Source of the DNA: Holophagales bacterium
GTDB lineage: Bacteria; Acidobacteriota; Thermoanaerobaculia; UBA5066
Reading direction: 5' to 3'
Length of the DNA stretch: 41,784 nt
NCBI GenBank assembly: GCA_016714815.1
Contig: JADKBZ010000011.1
Location: 177,501 to 219,284 of the forward strand
The position numbers and the translations under genes are program-made. Of the stretch, positions 35,201-41,784 are shown in pieces. Numbering within the stretch: the first letter of the stretch is position 1; each line of letters starts with the position of its first letter. The notes beneath the pieces are model-generated. The model made no database searches and had not been told where the DNA came from. It was given only the letters and a program-made list of their open reading frames with translations.

Positions 35201-35524
35201 CGTTCCCCTGTCGACCTGACGTGCATCAATCCCATCTTCCTCTTCTTCGCCAGCGAGACGGACCTGTCAGACCTGACGGGGAGCCTCGGCGATGCGTTGC
35301 CGATCCCGTCGGTGCGGCCGGCGCTCGGCGCCGCGTTCGTGGTCCTCTCTTCGCGCATCGGCGATATTGCGATCCTGCGCGAGCGCTACCCGACCGGCCG
35401 CGAGGTCCCGCTGTATTTCAGGGATCCCCGGAGCCCCGCCATGGTCTTTCTCGTCGAGGCCGCTGCCGTGGAGCTCGCGCTCTCCCGCCGAGAGCCCGCG
35501 GGGCCACCGAGCGGCCAGGAATGA
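32282..35524 (+). CDS. beta-propeller/GT39-type glycosyltransferase fusion
   Basis: This protein has up to 1080 residues. From GTG 32282 there would be a 36-residue basic lead, whereas GTG 32390 would place a signal peptide (CLFGLFLAAVVLARPVAA) at the very N-terminus and may be the true start. Next comes a roughly 300-residue extracytoplasmic propeller-like region with repeated units (VDITPIGADRLLIVDEAAHEVILTGRNGTVLW, GGFLITTPDRAIAVRD, GGSILAASHDGQGWLTEL). From about 350 the protein is polytopic. The GT39/ArnT-type first loop is FPDFVHHDHGIYGDFALR (candidate catalytic D585), followed by about ten more helices and a short C-terminal soluble part. It probably moves a polyprenyl-phosphate sugar to an external acceptor, with the propeller sensing or positioning it. 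No close family name can be given. Confidence 0.85.
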   Translation: MDAEPDRRSTDRRRDPVTGCGGRSEQPRRAVPTTQRVSCGPPCLFGLFLAAVVLARPVAAIELVSLGNGPSPIIEYDRDLQPIRKYTGLHKPVDITPIGADRLLIVDEAAHEVILTGRNGTVLWRDSFGGNPLRARPRPGGGFLITTPDRAIAVRDDRTIEWAVSVPGLRTAVPLPGGSILAASHDGQGWLTELTPDGRIVWRSRPWAVRDETGQWRYAAPGESYLAILGLDVAADGTIFTADVHAHRFRLLTGTHELLRDWIACFPFVTDTRFGPQGELVAVSPEGRGVWFGLPDRPGRTLSTDLAPWSAALTEDGTLLVGFEWCRENAMLEATAARSAPRREAPVWYRRTSTVALVALFLSVCLCAIGLGPDLHRRILERSPAAGLPSPGPAEEVEGQKPASPSQRQLPAFGPAAVRAGLLVLLIAGGLFAWSGTRLLGMSEVRGGLGRIALGCLFAGAALRVLDRLDESKMVFSSFRPTERSEVPARGVGAGRRYTMLALSIASLAGCLLLESRPESMAGAIGFWIAAQVLVVGASLAGTEPSRNGEREGWGHLITLAALLLASAVARFWEIGNFPDFVHHDHGIYGDFALRITQGTFQPLFDLSTSPLKVLAGAGAILLVGPEGWALRLTGAMAGVLSVLATYLAGRALFNRNVGLIGALLVSVNSVLLVHSRQPYLLEPVPLFVFCIFLFVQGMKTQSRFCFCMSGVMAAWTLLVYWAALTLAPAGVLIAALLCLFQPRWVLSRRVGLTWFLLGATVAFAPMVRSMLSRNDLGNRISDLVVLFNPDGSIRWDAALWQSQTLRSFGAFVLYPDLSAWGVSTGRVILSPVEIVFLGAGLVFLLSFRKTMAAAVLVPWIAVSVFLGSATLQDPPSYYHFLAAIVPVLLICAVPLERLLAWSAGWKRWWVRAAVSAVLLASLAAAGAWQLDAAWALLRRPEAKNGAKVYNADEKSLVTRFIRENPDYRYYLVRSPVDLTCINPIFLFFASETDLSDLTGSLGDALPIPSVRPALGAAFVVLSSRIGDIAILRERYPTGREVPLYFRDPRSPAMVFLVEAAAVELALSRREPAGPPSGQE

Positions 35525-35532
35525 CCTGCCGG

Positions 35533-36096
35533 TCAGTTCAGCTTCAGGTCGACCCAGTCTCCGTGGTCGTACCCCATCCCGTCCCCCCCGTCCTCGACCA
35601 CGAGCGTCAGCGCGGAAAGCCCCTCGACGCTCACCGAGAAAGGGATGGCCGGAGCGCCGCCGCGGACGATCGGGCTCTTGAAGAGGACCTTCTCCTTGTC
35701 GAGGATGACGAAGACGACCGATCCGTCGGGGCCGTCCTCATCGTCGAGGCCGCAGAAGCCCGTGAGCGTCTTGAAAGTCGCCGGGAAGCTGATGTTGACC
35801 CGGGCGGGGGCGTGCGTGCCGAGACCGGAGCCGTACGCCTTTCCCCCGATGACGAGCGTATTCCCCTTGATGCTCCTGTTGACTCCGAGCTGGCCCCACC
35901 CCGTGGTGGCGTCGACGACCGTGTACGCCACGGGCTCGGCCGGCGGCGGCGTCGCCACCACGACGGGGGCGGCCTCCGGGGCCTTCGCCCCCTCTCCCTC
36001 CGTCTTCTTCCCTCCGCAGGCGACGAGGGCGAGTCCGACGGTGAGGAGGGCGAGCGCTGCGCAGGTGGCGAGGAGCTCCGGATTCTTGTTTCTCAC
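35533..36096 (-). CDS. NPCBM-domain lipoprotein
   Basis: This 187-residue protein starts at GTG 36096 and has a lipoprotein signal (LLATCAALALLTVGLALVAC, lipobox cysteine C27, then GGKK). A Pro/Ala-rich linker leads to an NPCBM domain: GWGQLGVNRSIKGNTLVIGG, YGSGLGTHAPARVNISFP, FCGLDDEDGPDGSVVFVILD and GDWVDLKL at the very end. NPCBM modules bind galactose-type sugars next to glycoside hydrolases. Here the domain stands alone on a lipid anchor, so it is probably a sugar-binding surface or periplasmic lipoprotein. No ribosome binding site precedes the start, and a candidate promoter ends only about 10 nt upstream, so translation may be leaderless. It converges with the propeller-GT39 gene. Confidence 0.85.
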   Translation of the reverse strand: MRNKNPELLATCAALALLTVGLALVACGGKKTEGEGAKAPEAAPVVVATPPPAEPVAYTVVDATTGWGQLGVNRSIKGNTLVIGGKAYGSGLGTHAPARVNISFPATFKTLTGFCGLDDEDGPDGSVVFVILDKEKVLFKSPIVRGGAPAIPFSVSVEGLSALTLVVEDGGDGMGYDHGDWVDLKLN

Positions 36097-36105
36097 GGAA
36101 ATGAT

Positions 36106-36132
36106 GGTATAGGCGCTCGAAGGGGGAGTCAA
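36106..36132 (-). promoter_or_regulatory. candidate promoter of the NPCBM lipoprotein gene
   Basis: On the minus strand TTGACT (36132-36127) is followed after a 15-nt spacer by TATACC (36111-36106). The spacing is short, but the elements are near consensus. Transcription would begin within a few bases of GTG 36096, consistent with the missing ribosome binding site. Confidence 0.35.
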
Positions 36133-36268
36133 AAGGGAGGGGCCGGGGAGCGGTGATCCTGCTCGAACGCCCGCTCTCGCAGTGCTGGCCTCGCTGCCGG
36201 AGGGAAGGGGCCTGCCCGATTCGAAGGGAGCGCCGGATCGCTGCGCTATAGTCCCGCGTTTGGAGAAA

Positions 36269-38122
36269 ATGAAGCGTCTCGGATTTGCGCGGATGCTCCT
36301 TCTCGTCGCCATCGTCGTGGATGCGGCCCTGGCGTGGACCGTGGCCCGCGGCGGTCATTCGGGGTGTTTGTCGCTCGCGTGGCTCCACGTGGTCTGCCTT
36401 CTCGTCGCTTCGGCGTTCCTGTCGTTCCGGGACGGAAGCGCCGTCGGGGCTGGCGTCCCCACCGGCGCCGGGAACGCGACGAAGGGAGGCCGCGGACGGG
36501 CGGCCCTGATCCTCCTCGGTGCCGCACTCCTGCCGCTCGGGCCCCGGATCGCGAACCTCTCGATGACGCTGAGCCACCCGGACGAGTTCGCGCTCGGCTG
36601 GTTCTCGCACGAGTTCGACCTCGCCCGCACGAGCCTCTTCGGGCCGATTCCCGAGACACCCGTCTGGCACCATCAGATGCCGGCACTCTACTTCGCGCTT
36701 CAGAAGCTCTTCTTCCTCCTCTTCGGAGAGGCCCCTTCTCACGTCAAGCTGTCGACGATGCCCTACATCGCCGTGACGGCGGGCGCGCTCTTCTTCTTCT
36801 CCCGCCGGCTGCTCGGAACGGTGCCGGGGCTCGCGGTCGTCGGGATCTACGCCATCCTGGCCCCGAGTGTCTACGCCGACACCTTCGGGACGACGATCAC
36901 GGCCAGCATGGCCTTCTTCATGCTCTTCTTCGCGGCTTCGGTAGTGAACCTCAGGAGGCAGGAATACGGCACGGCCCTCCTCGTCGGCGTGACGTGCGCG
37001 TTCTGCGCGCTCGCCGCTCCGACGTCGTACGTCGCCATTCCGCTCCTCTTCGCGTTCCCGCTCCTCTCCCTCCGGTGCCTGCCGCTTCGGACCGTCGTGC
37101 GCGGCCTCGGCGTCTCCCTCGCCGGTTTCGTGCTCGTCCTCCTCCCGTTCGTCGCCGGAGCCGTGCAGAGCAAGAACTATTTTGCAGAGCGGCTCGTCCG
37201 GGTCGCCCCCGTCGTCGCCCCGCTCTTCGGCGTCGCGCTTTCCCCGGAGGAGGCCGAGCCCCCCGGCCCCGGGGTCGTCGCGAAGTGGAAGCTGATGACG
37301 AGCTACCTCTGGAAGGACGATGCGGGCGGCTGCTGCGGGTTCAACTTCGGACAGGCGGCCCTCCTCGACCCCGTCACGGGGATCCTGACGCTCGCCGGCC
37401 TGGCCCTCGGTTTCCGGCGGAGGGAGACGAGGCTCGAGTGGACGATGGCCGTCTCCGTGGTGGCGGCGAGCCTCTTCGCCCTCGGGTTCGCGAATCCGCC
37501 CCCGATGATCACCCGGTACTCTCTCCTCTTTCCGTTCGTCGCCCTCTTCCTGTCCGCCCCCGTCGCGTTGCTGCTGCGGGATGGGGCGAGAGGCCCGAAG
37601 GCCGTCCGGTGGCTGGCGGCCGCGCTCCTTCTCGCGGGGATCGCAACAGCCAACGTCCTTCACTTTCGCTCCGCCCTGAAGCGGGACACCGCCGGGGGGC
37701 GTGGGGACTACGAGGACATCAAGGTCGCGCGCTACCTGCAGAAGACGTTCCCCGGCCACGCCGTGAAGGTCGCCGCCTTCGGCGGATTCCACCTCGGCTA
37801 CACCCTCCACTTCTTCCTCCCGGGCGTGGACATCGAGACCGACTACCACCAGCAGCTTCTCGACCGTCTGAAGGAGAGCCGGAGCCGCGACTACGTCTTC
37901 GTGGTCCTCTTCCCGGACGAGTTCAACCCGAAGTTTCGGAAGGTCGACCCGACCGGCGTCGTCGTCACCGGCATCTCGAGGAACTACAGCCTTTTCGTCA
38001 GCCGCGACCTCGCCCGCTCCGTGGGGCTCGTCAGCGCGCCGTCGCCGGCCGGGACGCCTCCGGTTGCGCCGGCGACTCCGGCGAGGCGGGCCTCGCCGGA
38101 GTCAGCCGCTTCGACGGGATGA
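36269..38122 (+). CDS. GT39-type membrane glycosyltransferase
   Basis: This 617-residue polytopic protein starts at ATG 36269 behind GGAG. Its first extracytoplasmic loop contains SHPDEFALGWFSHEFDL, with the paired acidic residues D105 and E106 that GT39/PMT-type enzymes use for polyprenyl-phosphate-sugar chemistry, followed by WHHQMPALYFALQKL. About a dozen hydrophobic helices follow, then a roughly 100-residue soluble end (GRGDYEDIKVARYLQKTFPG, YRWS-like TDYHQQLLDRL) and a Pro/Ala-rich tail. The last 92 bp overlap the 3' end of the opposite-strand gene. A TATAGT at 36247-36252 may be a -10 element, without a good -35. Donor sugar and acceptor cannot be deduced. Confidence 0.85.
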   Translation: MKRLGFARMLLLVAIVVDAALAWTVARGGHSGCLSLAWLHVVCLLVASAFLSFRDGSAVGAGVPTGAGNATKGGRGRAALILLGAALLPLGPRIANLSMTLSHPDEFALGWFSHEFDLARTSLFGPIPETPVWHHQMPALYFALQKLFFLLFGEAPSHVKLSTMPYIAVTAGALFFFSRRLLGTVPGLAVVGIYAILAPSVYADTFGTTITASMAFFMLFFAASVVNLRRQEYGTALLVGVTCAFCALAAPTSYVAIPLLFAFPLLSLRCLPLRTVVRGLGVSLAGFVLVLLPFVAGAVQSKNYFAERLVRVAPVVAPLFGVALSPEEAEPPGPGVVAKWKLMTSYLWKDDAGGCCGFNFGQAALLDPVTGILTLAGLALGFRRRETRLEWTMAVSVVAASLFALGFANPPPMITRYSLLFPFVALFLSAPVALLLRDGARGPKAVRWLAAALLLAGIATANVLHFRSALKRDTAGGRGDYEDIKVARYLQKTFPGHAVKVAAFGGFHLGYTLHFFLPGVDIETDYHQQLLDRLKESRSRDYVFVVLFPDEFNPKFRKVDPTGVVVTGISRNYSLFVSRDLARSVGLVSAPSPAGTPPVAPATPARRASPESAASTG

Positions 38123-40937
38123 TCACCTCGTCCTCGCCCGGCGGCGCCCAGTAGAGCTCGAGAGAGTCGCCCCCTCCCAGCTGGTAGTAGCGGATCTCGA
38201 GCGCGTGGACGCCCGGAGAGAGGTCGACGACCGCGGGGAAGCTCGACCTCTCGTTGATCACGACCTCGCCGACGACGCGCCCGTCGACCAGCAGGGTCGC
38301 TCCGTCGTCGGCGTTGATCGCGAAACGGTAGCTCCCGGGGCGGTCGACGCGGAGGTTCGCGAAGAAGCGGGCGGAGAACTCCCGCGATTTCGGAATCGGC
38401 TCGGGCTCGACCCAGCTCATGATCAGGACCGGGACGCGATGCTCGTAGAGCGGGGGCCCCTCCCAGCGAGGATTCGGGTAGTAGAACGCGAGGAAGCCCC
38501 CCTTCGGCCTCCCGACGCGGAAGAGCTGGCGGGACGGAACCTCTTCCCGGCGGCCGTCCGGAAGGACCCATTCGAGGTGCCAGAGCGGCTCCGCGGGGAG
38601 CCGGTCGGCCACGGCGTGCAGGTCGTGGAGCCCGCTTCCGAGGTACCGGGGTCCGGTCCACGCAAGGTCGTCGATCGTCAGCGTGATCCCGGGCGGCAGG
38701 AGGAGGTCGTAGCTCCCGCTCGCAGGGACCTGGATCGCGCCGACCCAGGTCGCCGGTCCCCTTCCCGCTGGCACCGCGTCGCCGGAGAGAGACGACACCA
38801 CCTGCTCGGTGCCACCTGAGCGGACGAGAAGCCCGGCCGTGGCCGCGAGCTGCTGGGCCGAGAGCCGGACGCGCAGGTACATCACGGCGCCGTCGCTTCC
38901 CCTCACGAGCTCCACCTTCGCGTCGGGGTGGAAGTGCTGGAGGGTCTCGATGACCGGCAGGTACTGGGCGTCGACCAGCAGGAGGGCGGGGCGTTCCCCC
39001 GGCGGGAGCGGGAGGTCCTGCTCGAGCCGGATCGTTCGCCAGGGGGGGGCGTCCAGCGTGTTGCGTCCCGTCTGCGTCTTCACCTTGCCGTAGACGAGGA
39101 AGCGAAGGGGCGAGAACCAGTAGAAGCGGGGAGAGAGGTACGGCTGCGTTCCCTCGTCGAGGGCCTTCAGGACGTCGCGGGCCACGCTGTTTTCGATCGG
39201 ATTGAAGCCCCCGACGACGTGGATCGACTCGGCCTGCGGGCCGAAGTAGACACGGGTCTCCCAGCGGGCCGAGGCGCCCCATGCGCCGACGAGGACGACC
39301 CCTGCGAGGATCTGCCGCCGCCGTTCTCCTCCGGCCCGGGACGCCTCTCCCTCGACCTTCTCCTTCGATCCGGCGGCGCTCCCGGCGAGGCGCGCCAGCG
39401 CGTCCGCGGCCAGGAGCACGACGGCCGGCATCGCCGTCAGCGTCCGGTACGACTGGGGGGATTCGTGGTTCGAGCTGAAGGCGCCCCCGGCCATTCCGAG
39501 CGGAACCCAGAGGAGGAGGAGGGCGCGACGCGGGTCCCGCACCCGGAACAGGGCGTGGCCCAGCCCCAGCACGAAGAGGAGTCCGACGAACGGGTCGGCG
39601 TGCGGCTCGTCGGGGAGGTTGTGCTTCCCCTGGTGGTCCCCGACCTGGTGGAAGAAGCGGAGGTGGTCGACCAGGTTCCTGAGGAGTGGCGCGTAGCTCC
39701 CCTGCTCCTTCACGTCCCTGAAGACGCTGATCTCGTTGACGCGGTTCGAGAAGGAGAACGGGTCCTTGAGGTGCGTGACGGCGATCGGGGCGACCGCCAC
39801 GACCCAGGCGAGGAGGAAGAGGACGAGGCCGCGCCAGTGCCGGCGCCAGGCCGCCAGCGGGCCTCCGCGCGCCGTCAGGAGGAAGTAGAGGGCGAAGAGG
39901 CCCGCCGTCGCGAGCGCCAGGCGGCTCGAGAGGTACGTGTACATCATCAGGCCGCTGATCAATCCGCCGATCGCGAAGTCGGAGCGGCGGCGGTCGCGGA
40001 GGCCGCGCAGGAGGAAGTACGCTCCCAGGAGCTGGAACAGAGGGGGAGCCACTTCGTTCCAGCCCCAGCGGCTCATCGTCATGTGCCAGCGGCTGGTCGC
40101 GAGGAACGCCATCGCCGCGAGGCCGGCGACCGGGCCGAACATCAGCCGGCCGAGCGGGTAGATCGCGAGGACCGTCAGCCACGCCGGGATGAGGGAAACC
40201 GCCTTCAGGCTTTCCCAGTTGGCCCCGAAGAGCCGGAACAGGCCGGCCATGTAGTAGGCGAAGAGGTTCGGCGTGCCGTACCACCCGACGCCGAAAGGGG
40301 AGTCTCCCCGTCCCTCGAGGATGTAGAGCGAATCGAGCGCTCCGTTCGTCTCGTCGACGTAGATCCCGGGCGGGATCTGATCGATCCGGTGGAGACGGAC
40401 GAACGCCGCGAGGAGGGCGATGCAGAGAAAGAGGGTGATCTCGAGCCCGCGTGGAATCGGACCGAGGCTCCACGAGGGGCCGGAGTCGCGGCTCGGGCGC
40501 GGGCTCAGCTCGTTCTCCGCGAGGCCCTCCCCCTGCTCCCTTCCGAGGCAGAACCCCGCCGCCAGAACCGCGGCCATCGCCGCCACCCAGGGGAGGACGG
40601 TGCCGTGCCAGCCGGTGTAGATGTTCGCCCAGAGCTTCGGGACGACGAGGGCCGTGACGAGGAGTGCCGAGGAGAGGAGGAGCAGGGCGACGAGGCGGAC
40701 CCGCTTCGATCGCACGGCGGCCGGCTCGGGACGAGGGAGCGGGTCGGCGAGCCAGCTCTCGCCGCGGGCCAGAGCCCAGCCGCCGGCCAGGCCCGCCGCC
40801 ACGAGGAGGCCCCACGCGAAGAGGGCGGGCGGTTCCAACGTTTTCGTCTGGCGGAGCAGCAGGCTGCCCGCGAGACCCGCGGCGACCGCGAACGCGAGCA
40901 GGATCCGGTCGGAATTGCGGTGAGACGCTCCGCTCAC
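38031..40937 (-). CDS. GT39-type glycosyltransferase with C-terminal PA14 domain
   Basis: This is a 968-residue protein read from GTG 40937, which has a poor ribosome binding site. After two to four N-terminal helices, the GT39 first loop is IPPGIYVDETNGALDSLYIL (D195, E196), followed by YGTPNLFAYYMAGLFRLFG and many helices to about 540. The rest is extracytoplasmic: a mixed region to about 830, then a PA14 domain (about 835-945; FSARFFANLRVDRPGSYRFA, INADDGATLLVDG, ALEIRYYQLGGGDSLELYW), and a Pro-rich tail. PA14 modules are often lectin-like, so it may bind the acceptor glycan. The upstream gene is 167 bp away on the same strand, so cotranscription is possible. Its 3' end overlaps the preceding GT39 gene by 92 bp, tail to tail. 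Confidence 0.87.
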   Translation of the reverse strand: MSGASHRNSDRILLAFAVAAGLAGSLLLRQTKTLEPPALFAWGLLVAAGLAGGWALARGESWLADPLPRPEPAAVRSKRVRLVALLLLSSALLVTALVVPKLWANIYTGWHGTVLPWVAAMAAVLAAGFCLGREQGEGLAENELSPRPSRDSGPSWSLGPIPRGLEITLFLCIALLAAFVRLHRIDQIPPGIYVDETNGALDSLYILEGRGDSPFGVGWYGTPNLFAYYMAGLFRLFGANWESLKAVSLIPAWLTVLAIYPLGRLMFGPVAGLAAMAFLATSRWHMTMSRWGWNEVAPPLFQLLGAYFLLRGLRDRRRSDFAIGGLISGLMMYTYLSSRLALATAGLFALYFLLTARGGPLAAWRRHWRGLVLFLLAWVVAVAPIAVTHLKDPFSFSNRVNEISVFRDVKEQGSYAPLLRNLVDHLRFFHQVGDHQGKHNLPDEPHADPFVGLLFVLGLGHALFRVRDPRRALLLLWVPLGMAGGAFSSNHESPQSYRTLTAMPAVVLLAADALARLAGSAAGSKEKVEGEASRAGGERRRQILAGVVLVGAWGASARWETRVYFGPQAESIHVVGGFNPIENSVARDVLKALDEGTQPYLSPRFYWFSPLRFLVYGKVKTQTGRNTLDAPPWRTIRLEQDLPLPPGERPALLLVDAQYLPVIETLQHFHPDAKVELVRGSDGAVMYLRVRLSAQQLAATAGLLVRSGGTEQVVSSLSGDAVPAGRGPATWVGAIQVPASGSYDLLLPPGITLTIDDLAWTGPRYLGSGLHDLHAVADRLPAEPLWHLEWVLPDGRREEVPSRQLFRVGRPKGGFLAFYYPNPRWEGPPLYEHRVPVLIMSWVEPEPIPKSREFSARFFANLRVDRPGSYRFAINADDGATLLVDGRVVGEVVINERSSFPAVVDLSPGVHALEIRYYQLGGGDSLELYWAPPGEDEVIIPSKRLTPARPASPESPAQPEASRPATAR

Positions 40938-41104
40938 TCCCCGCTCGCCATCCGGGCCCGCTCGGCCCCAGCCGCCGTCGTCCCGCTTTCGTCCCGGTCA
41001 TCCCCTGTCGATCGCCTCTCCCGGCTCACTGTCCGATCCCTCCTTCGTGTCCAGGAAAACCGGGGGCGCCCCGCTCGTCGAGGCGGCCTCCAGGGCGGTC
41101 GATT

Positions 41105-41784
41105 CTAGCTTCGCACGTCCGGGGCCGGCACGGGCGGAAGAGTCTCGCGGTGTTGCCGCGCCCACTCCACCGTCTCGGCGAATCCCTGGGCCAGCGGGCG
41201 AGGGGAAAGGCCGAGGTCCCGCCGCATCCGGACGGTGTCTGCCACCCAGCTCGTCGTGTCCCAGGCCCGGCGCGGGAACGTTCCCCAGATCGCCTCGCCC
41301 TCGATCCCGAACGTCCGCCGGGCGAGCTCCACCACCTGGCCGATCGTCGTCTGGGTCCCCGTGCCGACGTTGACGATGGAGGGGGGCGAGCCCGCGACGG
41401 CGGCGCGGAGAAAGGCCTCGCAGACGTCGTCCACGTGGACGAAATCCCGGGCCACGGCCGGGTCCACGAGAGGAGGAAGCCGCTTCTTCAGCCCGTGCGC
41501 GATCAGCGTGGGGAGGAAGCGCGTCGGCTCCTCCCACGGCCCGTAGACGGAGTAGAGCCTGAGCGTCGTCACCCGGGCGCCGTGCCGCCGGGCCAGCGAC
41601 TCGCCGAGGAGGGTCGCCGCGGCCTTCGTCACGGCGTAGTCGCTGTTCGGCTCGAGCCGGTCGTCCTCGCAGGCCGGGGCCTTCTTCCATCCGTACTCGG
41701 AGGACGATCCGGCCTGCACGAACGCCTCGAAGCCCGTCGCGAGCCCCGCGTCGAGGAGATGCCACGTTCCGACGAGGTTCGTCC
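41105..41784 (-). CDS. NAD-dependent nucleotide-sugar epimerase/dehydratase, 5' end outside the window
   Basis: The visible 226 or so residues are the C-terminal two-thirds of an extended SDR. They read TNLVGTWHLLDAGL, then FVQAGSSSEYGWKKAP (catalytic serine region), SDYAVTKAAATLLGESLA (YxxxK), LRLYSVYGPWEEPTRFLPTL, ARDFVHVDDVCEAFLRA and SIVNVGTGTQTTI. All of these are standard for UDP-glucose 4-epimerase or dTDP-glucose dehydratase-like enzymes that make nucleotide sugars. The N-terminal glycine motif lies beyond 41784. The exact substrate cannot be set. It is probably part of the same surface-glycan gene group as its neighbours. Confidence 0.9.
   Translation of the reverse strand, partial: TNLVGTWHLLDAGLATGFEAFVQAGSSSEYGWKKAPACEDDRLEPNSDYAVTKAAATLLGESLARRHGARVTTLRLYSVYGPWEEPTRFLPTLIAHGLKKRLPPLVDPAVARDFVHVDDVCEAFLRAAVAGSPPSIVNVGTGTQTTIGQVVELARRTFGIEGEAIWGTFPRRAWDTTSWVADTVRMRRDLGLSPRPLAQGFAETVEWARQHRETLPPVPAPDVRS

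Overview
The window is high-GC bacterial DNA, about two-thirds G+C by eye. It looks like a chromosome segment from a Gram-negative bacterium with type IV pili and many lipid-linked-sugar glycosyltransferases. The Hanks-type kinase remnant with its GPYE/GAGG start, the PilY1 architecture and the repeated GT39-type membrane proteins suggest Acidobacteriota (perhaps a Thermoanaerobaculia-like lineage). That placement is inference, best tested with the 23S fragment.

Layout. 1-545: 3' end of a 23S rRNA gene, a 5S rRNA gene and a strong hairpin. 589-5935 (+): a tightly coupled trio with 4-nt overlaps: a YfhO-like membrane protein, a prepilin peptidase with a large internal insertion, and a membrane histidine kinase. 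5958-9580 (-): two overlapping PilT-family ATPases, the first preceded by about 480 residues of HEAT repeats. 9643-18565 (+): a minor-pilin/tip operon (possible 22-codon leader, FimT-like, PilV, PilW, PilX, PilY1). PilY1 carries a PA14 domain and a roughly 280-residue Thr-Pro tract placed inside its von Willebrand A domain. No pilB, pilC, pilMNOPQ or major pilin is in view, so these genes must work with a core machine encoded elsewhere.

18717-25649 (-): a giant GT39-DUF2298-NHL membrane protein, interrupted by a one-base frameshift in a homopolymer, and directly upstream of it a single gene fusing homologues of mycobacterial DprE1 and DprE2. DprE1 and DprE2 together epimerise decaprenyl-phosphoryl-ribose to decaprenyl-phosphoryl-arabinose. 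The 1-nt overlap suggests donor synthesis and membrane glycosyl transfer are coupled.

25650-32274: a scarred region with a broken lipoprotein, a frameshifted transposase remnant, the N-terminal stub of an epimerase, an intact three-gene cassette (sugar aminotransferase, GT2 glycosyltransferase, bifunctional acetyltransferase/FdtA-type ketoisomerase), an internally deleted Ser/Thr kinase, and an intact paralogue of the broken lipoprotein. The cassette resembles dTDP-3-amino-3,6-dideoxyhexose synthesis and transfer.

32282-41784: a beta-propeller/GT39 fusion, an NPCBM-domain lipoprotein, a plain GT39-like protein, a GT39 protein with a C-terminal PA14 domain, and the 3' part of a nucleotide-sugar epimerase that leaves the window. 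A recurring theme is that polyprenyl-phosphate-sugar-dependent membrane glycosyltransferases are fused to, or neighbour, extracytoplasmic sugar-binding or propeller domains.
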